A DNA stretch of 39,099 bases from Flavobacteriales bacterium UBA7666 (GTDB taxonomy: Bacteria > Bacteroidota > Bacteroidia > Flavobacteriales_D > Crocinitomicaceae): the NCBI GenBank assembly GCA_002483265.1, contig DLHO01000009.1:1-39099 (forward strand), written 5' to 3'. The notes beneath the pieces are model-generated. The model made no database searches. It was not told the origin of the DNA and was given only the letters and a program-made list of their open reading frames with translations. The position numbers were made by a program, and so were the translations under genes. Of this stretch, positions 31,637-39,099 are shown piece after piece. Each line of letters starts with the position of its first letter. Within the stretch, counting starts at the first letter, position 1.

Positions 31637-32158
31637 TTATGGTTTGACGCTTAAAGAGTCCAAACGCAATACCTCTGCAACAACTTCCGAAGTAATGTCT
31701 GTACCACCTGAAAAAAGTGTTGCTTCCTGATCTATAACGTATTGAAATCCTTTTTTAGTTGCGATTGTTTTTACTGCTTCTTTGACTAGTGAATAAGTCT
31801 TTTCGTTTAATGCCATACTCATTTTTTGGATGACAGTATTTAATTCTTGTTCTCGGTTTTGCAAATCCTGTTGCATTTTTTGAATGCGGTTTTCCTCATA
31901 TTGGTTTACCACCTCAGACTGCTCGCCCTTTTTAGCCATATAATCGTTGTAAACCTTTTGCAATTGCTTATCCAATTCAATGAGTTCAGCTTCACTTTGC
32001 TTGGTGATTTCCTGAATTTCCAGAAGCTCTTTTTTTCTGGATGGGATAGTATCAAGTACCGTTTTTGTATTGATGTGAGCAACTTTTGATTGCGCAAAAA
32101 CAGCATTATAAAACGGACAAAGAAGAAGAAATAAAAGTATAAAAAGTTGTTTTTTCAT
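31637..32158 (-). CDS. OmpH/Skp-family periplasmic protein
   Basis: 173 aa. A signal peptide ends NAVFAQ (about residue 23), then KVAHINTKTVLDTIP as in the first strand of OmpH/Skp, a long coiled coil (about 50-120), and a C-terminal ATKKGFQYVIDQEATLFSGGTDIT segment typical of the family. Skp-like chaperones bind unfolded outer-membrane and secreted proteins in the periplasm. Bacteroidota usually carry several copies. It sits directly after the gene for the very large secreted protein, which may be a client. Confidence 0.85.
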   Translation of the reverse strand: MKKQLFILLFLLLCPFYNAVFAQSKVAHINTKTVLDTIPSRKKELLEIQEITKQSEAELIELDKQLQKVYNDYMAKKGEQSEVVNQYEENRIQKMQQDLQNREQELNTVIQKMSMALNEKTYSLVKEAVKTIATKKGFQYVIDQEATLFSGGTDITSEVVAEVLRLDSLSVKP

Positions 32159-32249
32159 GTTTCAAGTAATTAGATTTTGGTGCGGGAAATACCTAACCGG
32201 AGTATAAAAACCCGGCGGTATTTCCCTCTTCCACCAAAAAATTGTTAGA

Positions 32250-35200
32250 TTATTGTTTCATCATTTTTTTAGTCGCTACAACTTGTCCGTCAGCAACTAA
32301 CGTATAAGTATAAACTCCTGTACTCAAATCAGAACCGAATACAGTAACACTACCAAGGCCTCTTTCTGTTACTTCAACCGAGTTCATAAAGCGTCCATTT
32401 GCATCGTAGAAATGGATTTGTGCTTTCTGTACCGTTTCAGGAATAGAGAAATTGATAACTGTTTGTTCTGCAAACGGGTTCGGTACGTTTTGATCTAGTA
32501 CAATTGCACTGCGATTGCTTAACGTAACCTCTAAATTTTTGCGCACCTCTTCTTGTGTTTCAGGTGTATTTGCCTGAACAGCACTTTGGCTTAATTGGCA
32601 CAAGTATGGCAAGATTCCGGATAAACAGTTTTCCAACTGGCTCAAACGATTGTTCAAGTCCTCAATTTTTGCATCCTGATTTGCTACTACTTGCTCCAGA
32701 CTATCCTGACCAGCTTGCAAAGCATCATTTTGATTTTCCAAAGAATCAATTTGAGCTTTTTGTTTTTGATAACCTGAAACTAAGATCGGAAATAAACCAT
32801 CGGTAGAAATGTGCTTGATACTGTCTCTGCCTGCTCTAACCAAATCCGGTAAAACCGTTTCGAATTCTTGTGCAACAAAACCATATTGAGTACCCAACAT
32901 GAATGTATCTTGGATGGTATTCCACTCAAACGTTCTTGGACGAAGTAAACTCAATAAGCTATCCGCATTGATGTCCAAATCCTGGATATTATGTTTTAAA
33001 GTACTATCGGATGTATTAAATCCGACACTCGCAACAACTGTACCCCAAACATCCAATGCAGAAGCTGCATAGTATTTTTTAATCGCAACATTATTCGCAT
33101 TGGAGATATTGATAGCCGGAATATCTTGTGCTGCTGTTGGCATCGCCGTATGAGCCGCATAAATATCCCCTCCACCATTCACGTAGTTTTGAATGTTCGT
33201 AGAACTTCCCGTGTAACTGTTTCCAAATGAAACAACGTACTCAGGTGCATAGGTATAGTTACCGAATGAGTGAGCTCTGAATCCTTTTGTAATGTTGTTA
33301 TTTCCATACGCAAACGCTTCTTCACCACTTAGAATATTCGTCTTTCCATACACGTAATTAAAATAACCTTGATTCTCATTGTTTGCTCCGATTGTATAAC
33401 CGCCTTGCGCACCTGTCAACGTATTTGATTTATTATTCGCTCCGATTACAACATCACCTTGACCTGCGGCCGCTTGGGTGTTATTTCCAACCTCATTATT
33501 ATTTCCAAAAATTTTGGTTCCTTGGTTATATACCGTATTAGCATTACCAAAGATATTGTGAGCCCAACCTGATGGATAGATAGCAGGATTAATGTTGATA
33601 TTGTTATTCAGACCTAAAATAATGTTCTGATGTGAATTAATTCCCGGATTCTGAATGTTGGTATTCCCCACAATGAAATTTCCATAAGAGTTATTGAATA
33701 CCATATCATGATTGTTCATATAGACTTCGGTATTGTGAAGAAGTGGCCCTCCTAATTCTACCGTAGTTGGATTTATCAGATTCAATCCATTCTGAGCAGC
33801 AACAATTCCACCCGCTGGTCCTTGTGGCCCTGTTGGTCCTGCAGGTCCTGTAATACCTTGTGGTCCTTGTGGTCCAACCGGACCTGTTGCACCTGTTAAA
33901 CCTGTTGGTCCCATTGGTCCAGCCGGTCCTTGTGGCCCTGTTGCTCCGTTTGCTCCCGCTGGTCCTGTTGCACCAATTGGACCTATCGGTCCCGCTGGCC
34001 CTACTGGTCCTGCTACACCTTGACAATCTCCAATATCTGGAATACCATTGGAATTCATGTCTTCCGTTGCTACGTCAAATAAACCATTACCATTCAAATC
34101 CCAACAAGCAAGTCCTGTTTGTGGAACGTAAATCACATCTCCATCCGCATCAACTGCCAAAACTCCAACTCCCGGATTTGCTATTGTTGGTGAAGTAGAA
34201 TTCAGATTTGTAAAACGCAATCCGGAATTACCTCCCGCAACGTTAGTAGCTCCCCAAGAATTAACTTCCAAGGTTGCCGTAGGATTTAAACTATTTCCGG
34301 CAGGACCATACTGATTGGCTGTTGGATCACCTCCAATACCTGTAAATACACCGGTAGTTGTTGTTGGTGTCATACGCATACCTTCCAAACCGTTTGCACC
34401 TGTTGCCGGTGGGGTTCCACCACCTGACGCGGCTGTTGTTGAGGTGAAAATCATTCGGAAATTATCCGGTCCGTTACCCGGAGGTAAACCGGATGTTTGG
34501 TTATCCCCCCAGCTTAATACAGCATCTTGTCTGTCTCCTATTGGACCTGTTTCTTGTTTTAATCCTAAATACACATTATCAGATCCATTCGTTGTGAATA
34601 TCCCTAAATCCATCCAAGGTCTCCATCCGTCTGTACCGGGAGTAATTGCTACCGCTCCGGTATTGAATCCAAGATGCAATAAACTTAACGGACGGGTGAT
34701 TGGGTTTGCTCCGTCTGCACTGATGGCAATGCGTGTTCTGTTTGCAGGTGTCGTAAGTCCACCAAAACCACCTTCGGTATTATTCAAAGCACCGATAGAA
34801 GTAATTCGAAGACGTTCACCATTTGCAGTACTAGCTCCGGCTCCTGTTGATGCTGTTTGAACAATGAAAGGTGTGTTTTCCTGCCATTGCAAGTAACCAT
34901 ATTGACGGTTGCCGTTTGGTGATACAAAATTCTGTAGACCCAATTTCAAACCATCTGTTGCAGTTTGTCCGGTTCCCGGTAATCCAGCCCCGGCTACATT
35001 ACTAATTTGCACGAAATTTGGCAATGCGCTTTCTGCATTCAGATGCAAGCGGTTTTGAGGTCTAAGTGCATCACTAAATAAAGGTCCGATTCCGATGTGA
35101 CCAGATTGAAAACCAGCTTGATTAAGCGGTCCTGTTGGTGACATCCGCATAAACTCGTAACCGTTTTGAGAATTCCCAATTAATGGATTGACTGCTCCGG

Positions 35201-35711
35201 GTAGAATGTTAAGAGTTGTTGTGAATAAAAAACGCATATAATCTGGCCCACCGCCTAAATTATCATCACTCCAACTAACCACCGCATCACTACGGTTCGG
35301 CCCTTCTGGCTTCATTCCCACATACATGGCATCGGAATTCTCACGGGCAAACATTCCCGTGCGCATCCATCCACGGAATTGACCACCATCGAAAATGGTA
35401 TTATTAGGCCCTTCCAGATGGAGCATAGTTAACGGTGTATTGATTGCAAAATAGTTGTTCAGGCCAATTCCTAGATGTCCACTAACATCATGAAGGAACC
35501 CAGTACCCAAATAATTATTCGTTTGAGTACCGTTTAGCCTCATGCGGTTGATGTTGTTAGTACGAAACTCCAAAGGGTTAGCACCATTGGAATTAGTCCA
35601 ACCTAAAAATCTTCCAGGAGCATAAACGTTTGTTGCTACTGTAGACTGAGCAAAAATATTCGGGGTAATCAGCAACACGCAAATCCCCCAAAAAGTATTT
35701 CTTATATTCAT
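32250..35711 (-). CDS. Large secreted T9SS protein with collagen-like repeats and an S74 chaperone domain
   Basis: 1153 aa. Order: signal peptide (about 1-22), a long beta-rich region with three or so repeated segments of the type LLHLGFN...GWRPWMDLGIFTTN (about 90-500), a short calcium-loop-like stretch DLNGNGLFD...DMNSNGIPD (about 538-560), about 20 Gly-X-Y triplets (565-637), a beta region with repeated N/G motifs of the YadA/hep-hag type (NNNIN..., GNNNEVGN), the intramolecular chaperone S74 domain (about 900-1000, starting SDSTLKHNIQDLD), a coiled coil (about 1015-1050), and a T9SS type A sorting domain (about 1075-1153, VPNPFAEQTVINFSIPE ... GVYTYTLVADGQ). It is a surface or secreted trimeric fibre-like protein; S74 normally trimerises phage tail spikes and cleaves itself off. 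Confidence 0.85.
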   Translation of the reverse strand: MNIRNTFWGICVLLITPNIFAQSTVATNVYAPGRFLGWTNSNGANPLEFRTNNINRMRLNGTQTNNYLGTGFLHDVSGHLGIGLNNYFAINTPLTMLHLEGPNNTIFDGGQFRGWMRTGMFARENSDAMYVGMKPEGPNRSDAVVSWSDDNLGGGPDYMRFLFTTTLNILPGAVNPLIGNSQNGYEFMRMSPTGPLNQAGFQSGHIGIGPLFSDALRPQNRLHLNAESALPNFVQISNVAGAGLPGTGQTATDGLKLGLQNFVSPNGNRQYGYLQWQENTPFIVQTASTGAGASTANGERLRITSIGALNNTEGGFGGLTTPANRTRIAISADGANPITRPLSLLHLGFNTGAVAITPGTDGWRPWMDLGIFTTNGSDNVYLGLKQETGPIGDRQDAVLSWGDNQTSGLPPGNGPDNFRMIFTSTTAASGGGTPPATGANGLEGMRMTPTTTTGVFTGIGGDPTANQYGPAGNSLNPTATLEVNSWGATNVAGGNSGLRFTNLNSTSPTIANPGVGVLAVDADGDVIYVPQTGLACWDLNGNGLFDVATEDMNSNGIPDIGDCQGVAGPVGPAGPIGPIGATGPAGANGATGPQGPAGPMGPTGLTGATGPVGPQGPQGITGPAGPTGPQGPAGGIVAAQNGLNLINPTTVELGGPLLHNTEVYMNNHDMVFNNSYGNFIVGNTNIQNPGINSHQNIILGLNNNININPAIYPSGWAHNIFGNANTVYNQGTKIFGNNNEVGNNTQAAAGQGDVVIGANNKSNTLTGAQGGYTIGANNENQGYFNYVYGKTNILSGEEAFAYGNNNITKGFRAHSFGNYTYAPEYVVSFGNSYTGSSTNIQNYVNGGGDIYAAHTAMPTAAQDIPAINISNANNVAIKKYYAASALDVWGTVVASVGFNTSDSTLKHNIQDLDINADSLLSLLRPRTFEWNTIQDTFMLGTQYGFVAQEFETVLPDLVRAGRDSIKHISTDGLFPILVSGYQKQKAQIDSLENQNDALQAGQDSLEQVVANQDAKIEDLNNRLSQLENCLSGILPYLCQLSQSAVQANTPETQEEVRKNLEVTLSNRSAIVLDQNVPNPFAEQTVINFSIPETVQKAQIHFYDANGRFMNSVEVTERGLGSVTVFGSDLSTGVYTYTLVADGQVVATKKMMKQ

Positions 35712-35723
35712 TTTTCATGATAA

Positions 35724-36698
35724 TTATCTTATCAAATGAATAAACCCGCTTACAATATTGTTTTCAAATTCTAGTCTAATAAAATATACCCCCTCAGAAC
35801 AATCTTTGCCGTTGAATGTACCATCCCAATTAAGAGAATCTTCTCCCTCAATAATGATATTTCCCCAACGGTTATAAATTTCCGCTTTTTTCGCTCCTAT
35901 GCTAGTAAGATTCAAATAATAACCATCATTGATTCCATCACCATTGGGGGTGAATATATTAGCTGCCTCAAATTCTATTTCGGTTAAAGTCACATCATCA
36001 ATGTAAAAAGCAGCATCAACAAATTCAGGTATATTATTCCCTTGTTGATCCTTTACCTTAAGTTGCGGAAGTTCTTCAAATACACCTATTGTCATGTATT
36101 CCTCATTACCTTGAGCCATAAATATTCCCTGCACTTCATACCAACTATTTGTATCACAAAAAAAAACATTAGGATCACTCAAAAATTGCGGATCAAGTGT
36201 CAATATTTCATCTGTATTCAAATTTAATTGATTAGGAGTAAAAAGGGCTCCTATTGAATTGGAACAGGACATTGGTAATGGATTATTAACAAAAAAATGT
36301 ATTCTATAAAATTTACCTGCCTGTAGAATTTGATTAAGTTTCACTTGAATATATTCTGCATACGTTTGCGAACCAACTTCATTTTGAGCAAAAATCAAAA
36401 ATGAGTACGCATCGCCAGAGTGAGCAGTTTGATTGCCGATATAATTCTCTGGGACACTAAATAAAAAGCGTTGAAGAGTTACATCGTATTGGACACTGCA
36501 AGCATTGAAATAATCAGATGTGCCCAATGTTGGCATTATCCAATTTTTGCAAGCATTGATATAGAAACTATCTGCACTGCCTGTTTGGTAAGGACACCAA
36601 TGATATTCTTCAAAACTACTATTAGGAACTAGATTTTGTTGTGCCCAAGCAGAGATTAAACTAACATTAAAAACAATATGTAAAACGAGTTTACCCAA
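35724..36698 (-). CDS. Secreted protein with a gliding-motility-type (T9SS type B) C-terminal domain, copy 1
   Basis: 324 aa. The start codon is TTG (36696-36698). It is supported by the signal peptide that follows (GKLVLHIVFNVSLISAWAQQ) and by the same TTG in the paralog at 37742-38734. The N-terminal domain begins NLVPNSSFEEYHWCP, the usual opening of carbohydrate-binding-like domains in Bacteroidota secreted proteins. The C-terminal domain has NIFTPNGDGINDGYYL ... EIYNRWGNIIIEG ... CSEGVYFIRLEF, the T9SS type B sorting signal. It is therefore exported by type IX secretion. The ligand is unknown. Confidence 0.85.
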   Translation of the reverse strand: MGKLVLHIVFNVSLISAWAQQNLVPNSSFEEYHWCPYQTGSADSFYINACKNWIMPTLGTSDYFNACSVQYDVTLQRFLFSVPENYIGNQTAHSGDAYSFLIFAQNEVGSQTYAEYIQVKLNQILQAGKFYRIHFFVNNPLPMSCSNSIGALFTPNQLNLNTDEILTLDPQFLSDPNVFFCDTNSWYEVQGIFMAQGNEEYMTIGVFEELPQLKVKDQQGNNIPEFVDAAFYIDDVTLTEIEFEAANIFTPNGDGINDGYYLNLTSIGAKKAEIYNRWGNIIIEGEDSLNWDGTFNGKDCSEGVYFIRLEFENNIVSGFIHLIR

Positions 36699-36890
36699 TT
36701 GACAAAAAATTAATTTTTACTATCCTTTTTCTCGAATAAAGGAAAACGGCAGAGTTCAGCACTAGCTTGCATTCTTATTGCATCTTCACCAAAGATACAA
36801 AAGAGGGTGAATAGTTGGATTTCTGTTTCGTAGTTTCAGTTTTTCATGGTTTTATTAACAAAGGTACTTTGCAAGGTCATAAGGTTCTTA
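36686..36890 (-). promoter_or_regulatory. Duplicated leader/promoter region, copy 1
   Basis: About 80% identical by eye to 38724-38920, upstream of the paralogous gene. On the minus strand it contains TATCTTTG (36790-36797), an exact match to the -7 TAnnTTTG, giving an mRNA leader of roughly 85-90 nt before the TTG start. No clear -33 box. Conserved blocks also cover the stretch downstream of this site. Confidence 0.45.
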
Positions 36891-37033
36891 CGTAGTAGAT
36901 TACTTAGTCAATGAATAGTTTGAATTTCAGGGTTTTAGCTTTCAACAATTTGTAGTGCGGTGAAAATAATATTTTTCCAAAAAAGAATATGTATGTTCTA
37001 TGAATTATTTTGTAAAACAAGCCTCTTTGTACT

Positions 37034-37264
37034 ATGCAAGAGGTCAAAGACATTGAATACCTTAAAAAGCTTGGAAACAGAATACGCGAATTGCGTAAAA
37101 TGCAAAAAATGACCCAACTAGACGTTGCTGGCAAAATGGAAAATTTTGCTGAGCAAATTGGAAGAATTGAGCGAGGAGAGCAAAATGTTAGTGTTTGTAC
37201 ACTTAAAAAAATAGCCTCTGCACTTAACATCACTATGACCGAATTATTTGATTTTCCTGATTAA
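37034..37264 (+). CDS. XRE-family DNA-binding regulator (Cro/CI-type)
   Basis: 76 aa, a single HTH_3 domain: LGNRIRELRKMQKMTQLDVAGKMENFAEQIGRIERGEQNVSVCTLKKIASALNI, with recognition-helix residues in the AEQIGRIERGE segment. No effector domain. It lies between two paralogous T9SS genes and is divergent from copy 1, whose leader it adjoins, so it could control that region. It could equally be an unrelated stand-alone regulator. Confidence 0.85.
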   Translation: MQEVKDIEYLKKLGNRIRELRKMQKMTQLDVAGKMENFAEQIGRIERGEQNVSVCTLKKIASALNITMTELFDFPD

Positions 37265-37444
37265 GCATTTTTAAAAATTGGTAAGTTGTAAAACTCGCAG
37301 TTATAAAAAGATATATCAACCGTATTTTCCGCAAAACTCATTTCGGAAAACCACATTTCTACCATTAATTATTATTCATCATGAAAGAATTCAAAATCAA
37401 TATTTTCTTATGATACTTGTAATGAGCGAAATATAATAATAAAT

Positions 37445-37476
37445 ATTTTAAATCGGCATATATGCCGATTTAAAAT
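37445..37476. promoter_or_regulatory. Perfect 32-bp palindrome, probable operator
   Basis: The 16-base halves are exact reverse complements (core ATCGGCATATATGCCGAT). It ends 25 bp before the GTG start of the second XRE gene, which is the right place for an autoregulatory operator. An alternative is a terminator for the gene before it, although there is no T-run. Confidence 0.6.
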
Positions 37477-37501
37477 TCTTTAATGGGTACATTTTTATCC
37501 T

Positions 37502-37732
37502 GTGGAATATCAGGATATACTTAATAATCTGTCAATCTATCTGAACAGAGAATACCCTAAAAAGTATAAAAGCAAACTCGACTTTGCAGCCGCTTGTGAA
37601 GTTGATGAAAAGACTATTAGACGTATTCTGGATGCTAAACAAAATCTATCAATTAAAGTCTTAATAAGTATTTCAAAAGCAATAGGAATAAGATTGTCGG
37701 AGTTGATTGAAATAATTGATAAAGAGCAATAA
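37502..37732 (+). CDS. Second XRE-family regulator (GTG start)
   Basis: 76 aa beginning with GTG (37502-37504). The HTH part is SKLDFAAACEVDEKTIRRILDAKQNLSIKVLISISKAIGIRLSELIEI. It belongs to the same fold as the previous regulator but is distinct in sequence. No nearby in-frame ATG gives a full domain. It is convergent with the T9SS gene at 37742, whose 3' end is 10 bp away. Confidence 0.75.
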   Translation: MEYQDILNNLSIYLNREYPKKYKSKLDFAAACEVDEKTIRRILDAKQNLSIKVLISISKAIGIRLSELIEIIDKEQ

Positions 37733-37741
37733 ATATCTTTT

Positions 37742-38734
37742 TCATCGAATTAGTTGTATAAATCCTGAAAATTTCTTTTTAGGAGTTTCAACAACATAAA
37801 AATAAGTTCCGTCAGAACAAGGTTCTCCAGTTTTCCAATCGGCTCCATTCCAAATAGTATTCGAATTTTTAGCACCCTTGTAAACTAAGTTTCCCCATCT
37901 ATTTAAAATGAAAACAGACTCCAAATTCGGTATGTACCAACTAAAATCGACATACTCATTGATATTATCATTATTTAGAGTTAAAACATTAGGCAGATTT
38001 GATTCGTCTTGTACTTTATAAATAGTTATATCATCAACATAATAGTAAGCTGAAAGATATTGATCTTCTAAAAGAGTATCACCTCCTATTGGTTGCAGTT
38101 GTAGCTGCATATTATTATAACTTCCAAAGCTCCCAATTGTAATATATTTTTCCATTCCTGTTGCTAAAAAAGTATCTCTAATTTCCATCCAGTTTTCTTT
38201 ATCTGATAAAATTCCATTTGAGTTATTGATTAATGGAATAACAAAACTTGGACCTAATGCTGGTATCGAAAGTGAATCTGCCGACAAATGACAACCTATC
38301 TGATCTGTAGCATAAGAGCAACTATCGGCCAAACTAACAAAAAAACTCAGAATGTACTCTTCTCCTGCTTCCAAAGGTTGTATTAATTTAGAACCAATGT
38401 ATTCTTTATATTGGGTGGATTCCTGGGATTTAAAATAAGCTCCGAAACCACAGTACCCAGCACCAGATCTTGGGTATTGGAATCCAAGGAAATTTGCGGG
38501 TACCGTAGCACATAGAACAGTACAGCCATTGTCTAATGGAGATGAACAAGAATTAAAGTAATCAGATGTTGCATAAGATGCCATGTACCAATCAGTACAT
38601 CTTATTGGAGAATCATTTTGTTGATAGGGACATTCCCAATATTCTTCTAAATTGCCATTAGATACAAGATTTTGCTGGCACCAAACGCAAAAAGTCATAA
38701 AAGAGAAAAGAATATGTAAAAGAAGTTTACCCAA
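37742..38734 (-). CDS. Secreted protein with a T9SS type B C-terminal domain, copy 2
   Basis: 330 aa, paralog of the 324-aa protein. It also starts with TTG (38732-38734) and has a matching signal peptide (GKLLLHILFSFMTFCVWCQQ). The N-terminal part starts NLVSNGNLEEYWECPYQ. The C-terminal domain is degenerate compared with copy 1: the usual TPNGDGxND is TLNNDNINE, but NRWGNLVYKG and CSDGTYFYVVE remain. It is probably exported by type IX secretion. Several extra cysteines in the N-terminal half distinguish it from copy 1. Confidence 0.8.
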   Translation of the reverse strand: MGKLLLHILFSFMTFCVWCQQNLVSNGNLEEYWECPYQQNDSPIRCTDWYMASYATSDYFNSCSSPLDNGCTVLCATVPANFLGFQYPRSGAGYCGFGAYFKSQESTQYKEYIGSKLIQPLEAGEEYILSFFVSLADSCSYATDQIGCHLSADSLSIPALGPSFVIPLINNSNGILSDKENWMEIRDTFLATGMEKYITIGSFGSYNNMQLQLQPIGGDTLLEDQYLSAYYYVDDITIYKVQDESNLPNVLTLNNDNINEYVDFSWYIPNLESVFILNRWGNLVYKGAKNSNTIWNGADWKTGEPCSDGTYFYVVETPKKKFSGFIQLIR

Positions 38735-38920
38735 TTGATTAAAATTTAATTCTTATTATCCCTTTCTCTCGTGTAAAGGAAACGGCAGAGTTCAGCGCTA
38801 GCTTACATTTTAATTCAAGATACAAAAGAGGATGAATAGTTGGATTTCTGTTTCGTAGTTTTCAGTTTTTCATAGCTAACAATCAAAGGTGTTTTCCAAA
38901 ATCATAAGTTTCTTAATAGT
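38724..38920 (-). promoter_or_regulatory. Duplicated leader/promoter region, copy 2
   Basis: Counterpart of 36686-36890. Blocks such as AACGGCAGAGTTCAGC and ATAGTTGGATTTCTGTTTCG are shared. The -7 site of copy 1 is altered here (TATCTTGA). Confidence 0.45.
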
Positions 38921-38960
38921 TTATTCTTTGGACGATAATGGAAATCTTTGATATTCTAAA

Positions 38961-39001
38961 AGGTTAGTTGCCTCATCATTCTTTGATGAGGCAACTAACC
39001 T
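38961..39001. repeat. Perfect 18-bp inverted repeat with a 5-nt loop
   Basis: Arms 38961-38978 and 38984-39001. No T-run, so its function is open: REP-like element, mRNA stabiliser or bidirectional pause site. Confidence 0.75.
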
Positions 39002-39040
39002 AATGAACAAGTAATTAATATTATATCAAATAGTTACGAT

Positions 39041-39099
39041 ATGCAGGATTCAATATCTTTACCTAAAAAGTTCGATTTCTTTCCTGTTCCATGTACCAA
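39041..39099 (+). CDS. Possible 5' end of a gene running off the window
   Basis: An ATG at 39041 opens a frame of 19 codons with no stop to the window end (MQDSISLPKKFDFFPVPCT). Too short to identify. It is included because an AT-rich upstream region with no competing start precedes it. Confidence 0.3.
   Translation, partial: MQDSISLPKKFDFFPVPCT

Noticed and set aside
33706..34198. Open reading frames opposite and beside the collagen repeats
   Set aside because: They are shadows of the Gly-X-Y coding repeat; their composition (runs of R, S, T, W or L, V, P) mirrors GGNCCN codons.
36904..37233. 109-aa minus-strand frame over the first XRE gene
   Set aside because: It overlaps the XRE gene, whose domain is clear, and shows no domain, signal or start context of its own.

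Overview
The window comes from a Bacteroidota chromosome, most likely Flavobacteriales (a Fluviicola/Crocinitomicaceae-like host is a guess). Reasons: type IX secretion (T9SS) C-terminal sorting domains, gliding-motility-associated C-terminal domains, TTG-N19-TAnnTTTG type promoters, start codons without Shine-Dalgarno sequences, and typical families such as OmpH/Skp, M61 peptidase, and a hybrid kinase paired with an NtrC-type regulator.

Layout. 1-11.8 kb is ordinary host chromosome: a tRNA 3' end, palindromic repeats, small secreted proteins, a YihY/BrkB membrane protein whose 3' end looks frameshifted, an M61 peptidase, a catalase, and a two-component operon. A tRNA-Leu(CAA) at 11.90-11.98 kb marks the left edge of an integrated element. 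From there to about 29.6 kb, almost everything is on the minus strand: a large serine recombinase that reads antisense through the tRNA, then a compact run of overlapping genes (28.0 down to 13.9 kb) ending at a terminator. The run encodes, in transcription order: a tiny membrane/coiled-coil protein, a membrane-anchored beta protein, a 631-aa protease-like multidomain protein, a glycine-rich membrane protein, a candidate jelly-roll capsid protein followed by a very strong hairpin, three small beta-rich proteins, a coiled-coil protein, a 59-aa protein, a membrane protein with two annexin-like repeats, a membrane protein with a peptidoglycan-binding-like domain, two SxGC (L,D-transpeptidase-like) proteins, a small membrane protein, a C5 DNA methyltransferase, a RadA-like ATPase with a histone-like basic segment, and a patatin phospholipase. 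Regulators sit at the upstream end (28.1-29.6 kb), around a block of iterons, G-runs, inverted repeats and 10-bp tandem operators.

I see no terminase, portal, tape measure, sheath or relaxase in the element, and at least seven of its proteins carry a single membrane anchor. My main hypothesis is a temperate, tailless, possibly membrane-containing virus, or a domesticated relative. The capsid assignment rests on pattern recognition, not on a search.

From 29.65 to 31.6 kb lies a set of small accessory genes, including a paralogous pair. From 31.6 kb to the end are host-type surface genes: an OmpH-like chaperone, a 1153-aa collagen/S74/T9SS protein, and two paralogous T9SS proteins with duplicated 5' leaders and TTG starts, with two small XRE regulators between them. 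The right end of the integrated element was not located.
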